Source: Henckelia pumila | Taxonomy: Eukaryota; Streptophyta; Magnoliopsida; Lamiales; Gesneriaceae | NCBI RefSeq assembly: GCF_033568475.1 | Contig: NC_133123.1 | Location: forward strand, 160,657,753 to 160,721,752 | Direction of reading: 5' to 3' | DNA: 64,000 nucleotides | Part shown: piece after piece, positions 34,403 to 45,264 of the stretch | Position numbering within the stretch: the first letter of the stretch is position 1 | Layout: the number at the start of each line of letters is the position of its first letter | Notes under the pieces: model-generated | What the model was told of the DNA's origin: nothing | The model's input: only the letters and a program-made list of their open reading frames with translations | The model's database searches: none | Translations under genes and position numbers: made by a program

Positions 34403-36500
34403 TGTGAGACATCGGTTCTAAACAACTAATCTTGAATTAAACAACAAATAATCAAACCAGAACCCAAGATTAAAAGCAAGTCAAAAGTTTTTTTTTTTTT
34501 TTGAAAGGAACGGCTCGCGCCCGCACGAGATAGCCATCTCGCGCGCGCACGGGCTTCTCAACCCGAGCCTAATCGAGGGCTCGCGCCCGCGCGAGGTGCA
34601 AAGCTCGAGCGTGCGCGGGCCAACAAAACCGAAGCCCCTGGAATGCCTCGCGCACGCGCGAGGCACCACCTTGCTCGCGCGCAGAAGGCCTGGGCAGAAT
34701 GCTTATGCTAACACAAAAAAAAAAAGATCCCGCGCTTGCTTCTGACGTGCATTCAATTACATACACTAAAACAGGGTGTAGAGAATACTCAAAATCAAAC
34801 ATGCTTTCATAAATCCTAAGATCAACAAGGATCTAAATCGATACAATGCCAACATGCTTCGATTCTAGATTACAATCCGAATTCAAAACCAATTTGAATA
34901 ACAAGCATAACAAGTTCGAGTTCTAACATGCTTCAATCTTAAACTAGATAAACATGCTGATTCGACTTCTAAAGTGAGTCCCACTACTAACTCTCCCTCT
35001 TGCTGTTAACCAGGTCTTCGCTGACTCGATCCTACCCCACCTGTTTCCAAGTACACATACAAAACAAAGCAACAACGGATGAACCGGTGAGCATGATAAT
35101 CCCAATAAAAGCAACATAAAAAGTAATACAACAACAAACATGCTTTCAAGGTAACAACGTAACCAATATCAACGTAATGAAATGCATGTCTTTAAATCGG
35201 GATATCAATTCTGATAAACGAGGGATTGCTGCTGTGCTTTTTGGGATCCCGAGGATGAGATCACGTAACGACTCACCGACTCTCCCAATCGAGGTGGTGC
35301 CACGTATCCCACTCCCCTAGACTTTGGTGCAACTATAAGGAGTATGCTGACACTAGGTGAACCTCTACACACAGGCCACTCACAGTATAGTCCAAAAAAC
35401 GTCTAAACAAAAAGGGTTGTTCTGCCCGCTGAAATCAAAGTTGGCTCAATATGAATGCATAACAAAACATAAAACATAATCCACATAACAAAAGCTCAAT
35501 CAATAAGCAAAATACAAGTTCCACATGCTAGAACAAGTATTGATGCAAATATGTGATTTTAAGGAAAACTCGAGAACCAACTGTCCCGAGTATGCTATCC
35601 CGCTAACGATGACTGCTTTTACCTTTCAATGCAAGTAGTTACAACTCTGGATAAGCTACAACAAAATATTGAATCAAAGAATACACAATATAAACAACTA
35701 CGGTTTAAGGTAAATCTCTTTACCTTTCTTCGTCCAATCTCTTGACGATCAATGCTGCTAACACATGGCTCGACAAACTCCAACGAATCTGTACAAAGAC
35801 AAGAGATGATCAACAAAAACGATCACTCACAAGCCAAGGTTTCAACAACTCAAAAACGGTTCGAAATCTCGAAACTCAAATCGACGGCATAACGGCTATA
35901 AACTGAACAAACCGGAAACGAATACGGCATTTCAATATCGATATCAACTCATATCAATTCCCAAAACAACAACAACAAAGCAAACCCATCAATCTCAAAC
36001 TCCAAATTTTCGAACAAGGCTTCCAAAAAATCAAAACAATTTCGAACGTTGCTCTATTTCAAAATCGACAAATAATAAACGATCATAACTCTGTCAAGAA
36101 CAACATACTCGAATCTCAAACGATTCTAACAATATCCGAAAAATAGAATGTATCTGATCGTAGAAAAACTTACGGTATAACGGAGCTCTCGTTGCTGTGA
36201 TCGCTAATATGCCTTCAGAAATAATTTCCAACGGCCGGATCGAGCTCAGACTGAAATCAGAAAGCTTGGAAGCTCAATGAATCGGCTTCAATGGAGGGTA
36301 ACGATTTGGGGGAAGGAGATGGAGTGGTTGAACTAGTCAACCCATGCTAGATATAATAACAATTTCAATATTTGCGTTTTAGTTCCTGAAATTTCCAAAA
36401 TTTACAAAATAGACCCTGATAAAAAACAAGTCGGCTCGAGAACTCTGAAATCTCTGATTAACTCAAAAAAACTTATTTAAGATAAAAATGGGGCGTTACA
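34403..36500 (-). mobile_element. Solo LTR C of the A/B-related gypsy group
   Basis: Starts TGTGAGACATCGG and ends GCGTTACA on the plus strand, flanked by the perfect 5-bp duplication ATAGC (34398-34402 and 36501-36505). The layout parallels the LTRs of A and B: a GC-rich inverted-repeat block near the left end (34510-34680, GCTCGCGC motifs), then the block with CACATACAAAACAAAGCAACAACGG, and an A/T-rich right end. There is no interior and no second LTR, so unequal recombination between two LTRs removed the rest. The minus orientation is by analogy to A and B. Confidence 0.88.
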
Positions 36501-36505
36501 ATAGC

Positions 36506-37107
36506 CATGGCCCATGAGTACACAAAAAAATAAAATAATAGATATGACATCACCATCATGGCGTAGTAACAGTAAAAACCTGTCTCGATAAAAAATGTAT
36601 GTGAGTTTGAGTTCTTATACCAAAATTCTCCATCTTTATAAATTATATATATATATATATATATAAATAAAACTACGCGCCATATTTTTGATATCACATC
36701 AGCTTTTTCTAGTGTCATATCAGTACTTCGACGTAAGAAGACAAAAATCCAAAAAAAACTAAAAGCTAACACATCAAAATCAAAATTTAAAAATTCAATG
36801 TACCAAAATCTCATATTTGGCAAAATTAGCAAAGTCCTACCTGTGTTCGATGAGAACAGAAGGAAAAAGTGAACAATAAAAGTGAACAATAGGTCATCCT
36901 ATCACTATAGTAATTGTAAAATTCAGTTCGCAAATAATAAATATACTAAAGTAACTAAACAATACATAAATATAACAGAAATACTATATTAATTACATCG
37001 ATAATAAATCAAAAAATATCTGAAATAATTTATAAATAATACTATATAATTTTAATTTTTTTATAGTTTCTTTTTTTGTCTACTTCTTTTAGTTATCAAT
37101 TTCTCGA
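36506..37107. other. Low-copy spacer of segment I
   Basis: 36690-36960 matches 47740-47990 (for example TCGACGTAA, AAAACTAAAAG, and TAAAATTCAGTTC). A short (TA)n lies at about 36644-36665. No gene recognised. Confidence 0.55.
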
Positions 37108-37115
37108 AATAATTA

Positions 37116-37417
37116 AGGAAAATAAGTTTTTTGGTCCATTAATTTGTCCATGTTTTGATTTTGGCCAATTAACTTTTTCGATGTAGGTTTTGGTACACTA
37201 ACTTTGCATTTTCAATGTTTTTTGGTCCAACTGCATACGTGTCAATTTTTGATTGGTCCATAATGATGATGTGGATAAATCAGAAGCTGACACGTATGCA
37301 GTTGGACCAAAAAACAAGGAAAATGCAAAGTTAGTGTACCAAAACCCACATCAAAAAATTTAATGGACCAAAACCCAAAGAGGGTAAAGTTACTGGACTA
37401 AAAAACTTATTTTTCCG
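37116..37417. mobile_element. Mutator-like MITE with long inverted repeats
   Basis: 302 bp. The arms of roughly 130 bp are inverted copies (GGAAAATAAGTTTTTTGG at the left, its near-complement at the right, TGACACGTATGCAGTTGG near the centre). AATAATTA flanks both sides (37108-37115 and 37418-37425). No coding capacity. Confidence 0.8.
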
Positions 37418-37425
37418 AATAATTA

Positions 37426-38043
37426 TGTACTTTTTTAAGCTCAAGTTTGAATTAAAACCCCCATATAATATAAATATATCTCTTGCCAAAATTCTTCTAT
37501 ATGGATTATTTCTTTAACTTAGGGTGTGTTTGGTATCTAATATTAGGTAGGATAGTGTCTTCTTAACCTTTGTTATATATTGTTTGGTTGCATCTTAAAT
37601 AAACTTGTCTAATATAACCTGCATGAGATTGAGGTTTATTAAGGGGGGTTAAATAAACTCACCTCCTTCTTAGTTACGAAAATACCCCCAACAGTACCTG
37701 CATTTTTATGCCGCGAAGAAGATGAAGACCAAGATTTGTGTGAATTAGGGTATTTTTCTCTCAACCCCTTAAGCACTAAATCCGAGTTGCCACGCTCTTA
37801 ATGATTAGATCCTAGCATATGGGTTGAAGAACTTTGATCTTCTGTTCTTTACGAGGACACAAACATTTTCAGAAAGCACAATAAGCTCGCTGCAGAGGTA
37901 AATGTGTTGATAATCTTGGCTCACGACATTTACTTTGAGTTGTTTTGTTGAGTAGTTGAAATTCAAAAATACTTCAGGGCTAAACCCCTAATTGGTTATA
38001 TATGAACATATATAACATCCTCTGTTTTTTTGTATTGTGGTAT
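37426..38043. other. Low-copy spacer, nothing recognised
   Basis: AT-rich. A GGTGTGTTTGGTAT motif at about 37522 resembles the start of Tourist-like MITEs, but I found no matching second end. Confidence 0.4.
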
Positions 38044-38053
38044 ATGTACGTAC

Positions 38054-38199
38054 GGTTTTGTACATGCCGCCCATAGGGTACTACCCTATGGGCAACGTGT
38101 ACAACCATGATTGGTCCAAATCAGTGGGTCCCATTGATTTAGACCAATCAAAATCCGCCACGCTACCCACAGGGCCCTGTGGGTAGCATCGACATCTCC
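38054..38199. mobile_element. Three-hairpin mini-element X (146 bp)
   Basis: Flanked by the direct repeat ATGTACGTAC (38044-38053 and 38200-38209). Inside are three consecutive hairpins. The first is 38069-38080 / 38082-38093 (12-nt arms, 1-nt spacer). The second is 38109-38123 / 38135-38149 (15-nt arms, one mismatch, and the loop also pairs through TGGG/CCCA). The third is a perfect 26-nt palindrome at 38162-38187. It is GC-richer than its surroundings. The imperfect outer ends (GG...GTnnATGC) could be terminal inverted repeats. No coding capacity. The transposon superfamily is unknown to me. Confidence 0.65.
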
Positions 38200-38407
38200 A
38201 TGTACGTACATATATGCCCAAAATTTGTGAATTGCTGATAAATGCTCGTCACGGTAAGAGGAGGTTTCGTGTTTGGTTAACAGTTTTGGTAATCAAATCA
38301 AGTTTGGGAAAACAATTTAAGTCTGGGAAGCAATGAGCGTGGCAAACTTGGTGATTACTGATTAGGAATAAGCAAAAACCACTTCACTTTGCAAGTGTTC
38401 GAAAAAA

Positions 38408-38562
38408 TGGCTCAGTCTATGCTGGCAGTAGGGCACTGTCCGATCTGCCAGCATCAAGGGCCCGGATCACCCGGAAGATCACATCATGTGATCTTCCGGG
38501 TGATCCGGGCCGTTGCTACCCCATCCGGGCACTGCCCGGTTGGGGTAACATAGACTGCTCCT
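38408..38562. mobile_element. Three-hairpin mini-element Y (155 bp)
   Basis: Flanked by GAAAAAA (38401-38407 and 38563-38569). The ends pair as TGGCTCAGTCTATG and its near-complement. Three hairpins follow in order: ATGCTGGCAG/CTGCCAGCAT (about 38419-38454), a perfect palindrome with 26-nt arms (38459-38484 / 38486-38511), and a long imperfect hairpin from GTTGCTACCCCA to TGGGGTAACA (about 38512-38551). The size, architecture and GC content match mini-element X, 210 bp away. Confidence 0.65.
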
Positions 38563-38569
38563 GAAAAAA

Positions 38570-39069
38570 CATGTTAAAATTTATAGTTATTAACATTTAT
38601 TTTTAAATCTGTTGATGAGACATGTAGGAAGATAAACATTTTAAATGTTCCTTATTACTAATGGATATAGGATATTGCAGATTGATCATTGTTTATTTAA
38701 ATGTATACAAAACTTCCTTATTTGAAAAAATACAACCAGAAACTGACTTTTGGAATTAAACCATGTTTTTAACCACTTTTTTATATTTAATTTAATGCGA
38801 AAGGTTTTGGAAGATGGCCATTAAGCGTATACATGATGGAGAAAAAGTTCCCCATGTATTACCACTTCCTTATTTCAATTTTTTTTTATTGTAAATATAT
38901 TCATCGCAATAAAATTAATTAACAATTATGTTGATTTGCATACACGAGAAATAAAAAAACTTGAAGTAACTATCAATGAATCAATAAATAACACAAAATA
39001 TTCATATTATATCATTAAACACTTAAGGATTTTAACATCAAATTTAAAATTATAAAAAAATTATATACT
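38570..39069. other. Downstream flank of the glycosyltransferase fragment
   Basis: 38900-39055 matches 62960-63175 downstream of the other glycosyltransferase copy (ATCAATGAATCA and TATATCATTAAACACTT). It is duplicated 3' flank, not coding. Confidence 0.65.
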
Positions 39070-39078
39070 TAATTTTTT

Positions 39079-39397
39079 GAAAAAATTGTTTTTTTCGTCC
39101 TGTATGTTTGTTATTTTGCGATTTCGGTCATTTTTATTTTCAGATTTCAGTTTTAGTCCGCTATCTTTGTTTTTTTTTTGTGGCAATTTTAGCCCTTTTT
39201 CCGATGTGGCGCTGATGTGGCACCAATGCAGTGCTGATGTGGAACTGACGTGTATTGCGTCACGTAAGCATTTTCGAAGAAAAATGACTAAGATTACCAA
39301 AAAATCAGAACATACAGGACTAAAACTGAAATATGAAAACATACAAGACCAAAATCGCAAAATGACAAACATATAAGACCAAAATTGCAGTTTTCCC
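39079..39397. mobile_element. Mutator-like MITE, 319 bp
   Basis: Long inverted arms (CCTGTATGTTTGTTATTTTG and its near-complement) and a 9-bp flanking duplication TAATTTTTT (39070-39078 and 39398-39406). Nine-bp duplications fit Mutator-like elements. The corresponding flank of the other glycosyltransferase copy lacks it. Confidence 0.8.
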
Positions 39398-39479
39398 TAA
39401 TTTTTTTCCATCAATCATCAACATATATTTTTTGTCTAGTTCTCATACAATAACAATAGTAAACAAGCATTTTCGATAA

Positions 39480-39690
39480 ATATATATTTTTTGTTTAGTT
39501 TTGATAAATTAACTTTTAATTTTCAGTTATTTTGATCCAATTGCTGACGTGTCACCGGAAAAATGCTGACATGCTGACACGTCAGCAATTGGATCAAAAT
39601 TGCCAAAGAAAAAATAAAAGTTAGTGCACAAAAATCAAACTTTAAAAACTTAATGAGCCATTAAAAATAAAATAGAGAAATTAATAGATA
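39480..39690. mobile_element. MITE-like inverted repeat
   Basis: Perfect 25-nt arms at 39530-39554 and 39575-39599 around a 20-nt centre, with weaker complementarity further out (TTAACTTTTA / AAAAGTTAGT). It shares the TGACACGT core with the MITE at 37116. Outer boundaries not resolved. Confidence 0.6.
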
Positions 39691-39732
39691 AAATTAAAAC
39701 ACTATTTTTCTTTCGATATATATATTTATCAG

Positions 39733-40251
39733 TCATTTTTTTGGTACCAAGCTATCAATTGCAGCAAATCCAACGTGAGCCATGAAGAACCGCCTTCATG
39801 CATGGCGGCATGCACGGCTCCTCCTCCGCCACCTTCCCGCCGCCCATCAGCTCCCTCACCTTCATCTCCACCTCCGCCGCCGCCACAAAACCTCTAACCG
39901 ACCCATCTCGTGGCATGATCCTCAGTCCCACCCCTACTTCCTCCGCCACAAACCTCGCATTCATATGCTGCTCCGCCACAAACGGCATGGCCAGAATCGG
40001 CACTGCGGCGGAGACGCTCTCCGTCGTGGAATTCCAGCCGCAGTGACATAGAAACCCTTTGACACCCTCATGTTGAAGGATTTTCAATTGATCAACCCAT
40101 CATTTTGCTACCAATCCTGTACCCTTCACCCTTGATTCAAACTCTGGTAAAAAGTCCAAATCTTTGTACTTCAAAACCCACAAGAAACTCACCTCCGATC
40201 TCTCCAAACCTTGTGCGATTTCAAGAAACTGTTCGGGTGATATTTCGGCTT
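39733..40251 (-). pseudogene. Glycosyltransferase pseudogene, C-terminal part
   Basis: It matches the C-terminal third of the glycosyltransferase at 63225-63812 on the same strand. The PSPG core FLCHCGWNS, the AEQHMNARF segment and the EMKVRELMGGGKVAEE tail are readable. It is disabled by an in-frame TGA just before WVDQLKI (about 40105) and by a deletion after KVAEE that scrambles the last 40 codons. The upstream coding sequence is split by the copia element at 40252-45232 and resumes only for 32 bases. The ancestral stop corresponds to 39733-39735. Confidence 0.9.
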
Positions 40252-40688
40252 TGTTGGGAGTTGGACCGACAACTCATTAATGAGTTGTCGGTAGTTGGGA
40301 ATTTGGCCAATAAATTCCCCACGACTTGCAATTCAGAAGATGCGTAGAACGCGATTTGCACGCGGTTTTCTCGCCTATAAATAGATAGGTTCTAAATCAG
40401 TTTCAAGTATCCCAATTCGAGTTCATTTCTCAGTTTATAACATTCAAGTGTTTTGAGTGTATTTCTATATATATTTGTGAGATAGGTTTTCTCCTGTATA
40501 AGAGAGAGAGTGTTTCTTTGGAAACACAGAGAGATATTGTAATTCTCCAAATATTAGAGTGGAATCTTTTGATCTTGCCCGTGGTTTTTACCCTAATAAT
40601 TTTTAGGGGTTTCCACGTAAATCTTGGTGTTTTTTTATTCTTCAATTTCCGTAGTTTCTATCTCGTGATACCGCACCTGGGACCAACA
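40252..40688 (+). repeat. 5' LTR of the TNT1/Tork-like copia
   Basis: 437 bp, TGTTGGG...CAACA. A TATA box is at 40376-40383. A perfect 26-nt palindrome lies at 40266-40291, only 14 bp from the LTR start. Confidence 0.95.
40376..40383 (+). promoter_or_regulatory. TATA box of the copia 5' LTR
   Basis: TATAAATA within CTCGCCTATAAATAGATAGG. The identical context is present in the 3' LTR. Confidence 0.7.
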
Positions 40689-40690
40689 AG

Positions 40691-40702
40691 TGGTATCAAA
40701 GC
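40691..40702 (+). other. Primer-binding site of the copia element
   Basis: TGGTATCAAAGC, two bases after the 5' LTR, complementary to the 3' end of tRNA-Met with one departure from the usual TGGTATCAGAGC. Confidence 0.85.
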
Positions 40703-40818
40703 CTTGGCATAAAATTTCTTAAAATTCTGAGTATCCTCTCTGGTTGCAGATGTGACTGATCTTCCACATCAGAAAAGATTTTTTGAAGATTTTATAAGGC
40801 AGAAATCTTGTAGTCAAG

Positions 40819-43800
40819 ATGTCGACAAAATACGAGATAGAAAAGTTCAACGGTAGCAATTTTTTGCTGTGGAAATTGAAGGTGCAAGCAATTCTAACAA
40901 AGGAACGTTGCTTGGCAGCTATTGGAGATAGACCGACGGATGTCACGGACGATCAAAAGTGGAACGAGATGAATCACAATGTTGTTGCCGATTTGCACTT
41001 GGCTATAGCGGATGAAGTTTTGTCAAGTATCTCTGAAATAAAAAGCGCAAAAGTAATTTGGGATACTCTAAAAAAATTGTACGAGGTCAAGTCACTACAC
41101 AACAAAATTTTCCTAAATAGAAATCTTTATACTCTTTGGATGGCGGAATCCTCATCGATGACCGAACATATCAACACACTGAATACATTATTTTCCTGGC
41201 TCACGTCTATGGGGCGTAAAATAGAGTAAAAAGAACGTGCGGAGCTTCTACTTCAAAGTCTACCAGATTCATACGATCAGCTTATCATCAATGTTACCAA
41301 CAATGTTCTTTCGGATAATTTAAATTTTGACGACGTCTTAACTGCGGTTCTTGGAGAAGAGAGTCGTCGAAGGAACAAGGAAGATAGGTTGGCAACATCG
41401 AAGCAAGCAGAGGCTTTACCAATGACGAGAGGAAGATTGACGGAGCGTGACTCCAGTGGGAGCCACAGATATGGTAGATCCAAGTCAAGAAGTAAGAAGA
41501 AGAATATTTACTGCTTTAAATTTGGCGGTAAAGGGCACTTCAAGAGAGAGTGTACGAAGAGCATCGATAAGGGATCTCAAGGAAATGTGGCCAGTACTTC
41601 AGGCGGTGGCGAAATATTATTCAGCGAAGCAGCAACAGTTGCGGAAGGCAGACACAAATTTTGTGATGCATGGATTATGGATTCAGGAGCGACGTGGCAT
41701 ATGACGTCAAGGAGAGAATGGTTCGATCAGTATGAACCAGTCTCAGGAGGATCTGTATTCATGGGAAATGATCATGCCTTGGAAATCGCTGGGTTCGGTA
41801 CCATTAAAATTAAAAATTTTGATGATACTATTTGCACCATACAGGAGGTACGACATTTGAAGGGCCTGACAAAGAATCTTTTGTCTTTGGGGCAATTGGA
41901 TGATATTGGGTGCAAAACTCGTATTGAGAAAGGGATCATGAAAATTGTGAAAGGCGCGCTTGTGGTTATGAAGGCGGAAAAGATTGCTGCAAATCTGTAT
42001 GTATTGTTGGGGAAACACACAAAGAGGTGGAACTAGCTGTTGCATCAATTGGTTCGGGAGAAGAATCAACAGTGTTGTGGCATAGAAAGCTTGGGCATAT
42101 GTCAGAACGAGGAATGAAGATTCTCTCTGAACGGAAGCTGTTGCCAGGGCTTACAAAAGTGACTCTACCCTTTTGTGAGCATTGTGTTACCAGTAAACAA
42201 CACAGATTGAAGTTTGGCACATCTATTGCCAAAAGCAAAGGCATATTGGAGCTGATTCATTCTGATGTTTGGAAAGCACCGGTGGTGCCCTAGGAGGAGC
42301 GAGAAACTTTGTCTCGTTTATTGATGATTTCTCTAGGAGATATTGGGTGTATCCAATCAAGAAAAAGTCAGATGTTTTTTAAGTATTCAAAGTTTTCAAA
42401 GCGCGGGTTGAACTTGATTCTAACAAGAAAATCAAGTGTTTGAGGACTGACAATGGAAGAGAATATACCAGTGATGAGTTTGATGCATTTTGTCAGCATG
42501 AGGGCATCAAAAGACAGTTCACAATCGCATACACGCCTCAGCAGAATGGAGTGGCAGAGCAGATGAAAAAAACTTTGTTGGACAGAACAAAGGCCATGTT
42601 GAGTACTGCGGGTCTACCAAAGTCATTTTGGGCAGAAGCAGTCAAAACCGCTTCTTACATCATCAATCGTTCTCCTTCAATGGCGATTGATTTGAAGACT
42701 CCGATGGAGGTGTGGACTGGCAAGCCAGCTGATTATTCTCGGTTACATACATTTGGAAGTCCGGTTTACGTGTTGTACAATGAACAAGAAAGATCAAAGT
42801 TGGATTCCAAATCCAGAAAGTGTATCTTCTTGGGCTATGCTGATGGAGTAAAGGGGTTTCGCTTGTGGGATCCTACTGTCCACAAGCTAATCATCAGCAA
42901 AGATGTTATCTTTGAGGAAGATAAAGTGAAGGGAGACAAAGGCACACTAAATTCAGAAACTACTATCATTCAGGTGGAAAATAATACAGACAAAGATCAA
43001 GTTTCTTGTGAAGCAGTACCAGAGCACGAGGAACAAAAACCAGTTGAGTCAGAGGTTTCCAAAGTGAGGCAATCAACTCGAGAGAGAAGACCACCAGGAT
43101 GGCTTTCAGATTATGTCACTGAAAGCAACATTTCATATTGTCTATTAACAGAGGATGGTGAGCCATCGAGTTTCCATGAGGCTACTCAAAGCTCGGATGT
43201 ATCCCTGTGGATGACAGCGATGCAGGAAGAATTGGAAGCATTGGACAGAAACAAAACTTGGGATCTTGTTACACTACCACGAGAGAGGAAAGCTATCGGT
43301 AACAGATGGGTCTATAAGATCAAGTGTGATGGCATAACCAAGTGGAGCGGTATTGTGCGAGATTGGTTGTCAAAGGGTATGCTCAGAAAGAAGGTATTGA
43401 CTTCAATGAGATATTTTCTCCCGTGGTTCGGCTTTCAACAGTCAGAGTAGTATTGGCATTGTGTGAGGTGTTTGACCTACATCTGGAACAGCTAGATGTA
43501 AAAATGGCATTTCTTCATGGAGATCTTGATGAAGAAATCTATATGCTCCAGCTAGAAGGTTTTGCAGAAAAAGGCAAAGAGAACTTGGTTTGCAAGTTGA
43601 ACAAATCTCTGTACGGTCTCAAACAGGCGCCGAGGTGTTGGTACAAGAGATTTGATTCCTATATCATGAGCCTTGGGTATAACAGACTCGGTGCAGACCC
43701 TTGTACGTATTTCAAGAGGTCTAGTGATGATGATTATATCATTTTGCTGTTGTACGTGGACGACATGTTGGTAGCAGGCCCCAACAAAGATCGGGTCCAA

Positions 43801-44718
43801 GAATTGAAGGCACAGTTGGCTATGGAATTTGATATGAAGGACTTGGGACCAGCAAACAAGATTCTAGGGATGCAAGTTCACCGAGACAAAAGTAAAAGGA
43901 AGATTTGGCTTTCCCAAAAAAATTATTTGAAGAAAGTCTTGCAGCGCTTCAACATGCAAGATAGTAAGTTAGTTTCAACCCCTCTTCCTATTAACTTCAA
44001 GTTATCTTCTGAGATGTGTCCTAGCAGTGAAGCAGAGAGGATGGAGATGTCTCGAGTACCGTATGCATCAGCAGTGAGAAGTTTAATGTTCGCTATGATT
44101 TGTACAAGACCAGACATTGCATAAGAAGTGGGAGCAATCAGTCGGTATATGGCGAATCCTGGACAAGAGCATTGGAGTACGGTTAAGAGGATCCTTAGAT
44201 ATATTAAGGGTACCTCGGAAGCTGCATTATGTTTTAGAGGATCAGATTTTACACTCAGGGGCTATGTAGATTCAGATTACGCAGGAGATCCAGATAAAAG
44301 AAAATCTACTACAGGTTATGTGTTTACAATTGCAGGAGGTGCAGTAAGCTGGGTTTCAAAACTGCAAACAGTTGTGACATTATCTACAATGGAGGCAGAA
44401 TACATGGCAGCTACTCAAGCTTGCAATGAGGCAATATGGATTAAAAGGTTATTGGATAAGCTTGGGCACAAACAGGAAAATATTCATCTATTTTGTGACA
44501 GTCAAAGTGTCTTGCACATTGCAAGGAATCCAGCCTTTCATTCCAGAACTAAACACATTGGAGTCCAATTTCACTTTGTACGAGAGGTAGTAGAGGAAGA
44601 AAGTGTGGATATGCAAAAGATCCATACGAAGGATAACATAGCTGATATTCTGACCAAGCCAGTGAGCACAAAGAAGTTTGAGTGGTGTAGATCCTCAAGT
44701 GGCCTAGCAGAAACGTAA
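40819..44718 (+). pseudogene. Copia gag-pol pseudogene (TNT1/Tork-like)
   Basis: It starts at ATG 40819 (MSTKYEIEKFNGSNFLLW, a typical copia gag start) and ends at 44716-44718. Gag is followed by a zinc knuckle with one Cys lost (CFKFGGKGHFKREC), protease (MDSGATWHM), GAG-pre-integrase (LWHRKLGHM), integrase (FIDDFSRRYW and RTDNGREY), reverse transcriptase (LLLYVDDMLVAG at about 43750) and RNase H (DSDYAGDPDKRKS). Breaks seen are TAA 41227-41229, a frameshift near 42025, a frameshift near 42287, TAA 42380-42382, a frameshift near 43345 and TAA 44122-44124. Six lesions with about 3% LTR divergence suggest that part of the damage was already present when it inserted. Confidence 0.93.
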
Positions 44719-44780
44719 GCAGCGGGAAAAGCAAGATTGAAAGGATGTGTGGAGATGTGTTTGATTCTCAATCAAATCTC

Positions 44781-44794
44781 AAAGTGGGAGAAAT
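44781..44794 (+). other. Polypurine tract of the copia element
   Basis: AAAGTGGGAGAAA immediately before the 3' LTR. Confidence 0.8.
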
Positions 44795-45232
44795 GTTGGG
44801 AGTTGGACCGACAACTCATTAATGAGTTGTCGGTAGTTGGGAATTTGGCCAATAAATTCCCCACGACTTGCAATTCAGAAGACGCGTAAAACGTGATTTG
44901 CACGCGGTTTTCTCGCCTATAAATAGATAGGTTCTGAATCAGTTTCAAGTATCCCAATTCGAGTTCATTTCTCAGTTCATAACATTCAAGTGTTTTGAGT
45001 GTATTTCTATATATATTTGTGAGATAGGTTTTCTCCTGTATAAGAGAGTGAGTGTTTCTTTGGAAACACAGAGAGAGGTTGTAATTCTCCAAATATTATA
45101 GTGGAATCTTTTGATCTTGCCCGTGGTTTTTACCCTAATAATTTTTAGGGGTTTCCACGTAAATCTTGGTATTTTTTTTTATTCTTCAATTTCCGTAGTT
45201 TCTATCTCGTGATACCGCACCTGAGATCAACA
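44795..45232 (+). repeat. 3' LTR of the TNT1/Tork-like copia
   Basis: 438 bp, about 97% identical to the 5' LTR by eye. The same palindrome is at 44809-44834 and the TATA box at 44918-44925. Confidence 0.95.
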
Positions 45233-45264
45233 GGCTTGTGTTCCGAACGAAACATACAAAACTA
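45233..45264 (-). pseudogene. Glycosyltransferase pseudogene, continuation upstream of the copia insertion
   Basis: Thirty-two bases that translate on the minus strand to VLYVSFGTQA, continuing the glycosyltransferase frame past the target duplication. Homology ends at about 45265, so the N-terminal two thirds of the gene is absent from this copy. Confidence 0.85.

Larger units (their letters stand above)
40252..45232 (+). mobile_element. Ty1/copia retrotransposon (TNT1/Tork-like) inserted in the glycosyltransferase pseudogene
   Basis: A complete 4,981-bp structure on the plus strand: LTRs 40252-40688 and 44795-45232, tRNA-Met-type primer site 40691-40702, gag-pol 40819-44718, and purine tract 44781-44794. 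The duplication GGCTT flanks it (40247-40251, 45233-45237). The related gene at 63771-63775 shows the unoccupied GGCTT. The two LTRs differ at roughly a dozen positions out of 437 by eye. The polyprotein has several stops and frameshifts, so it is inactive. Confidence 0.95.

Noticed and set aside
39755..40087. 110-codon open frame with a PSPG box, read as a small glycosyltransferase gene
   Set aside because: It is the tail of a truncated, retrotransposon-split copy with a stop just upstream and a scrambled C-terminus.
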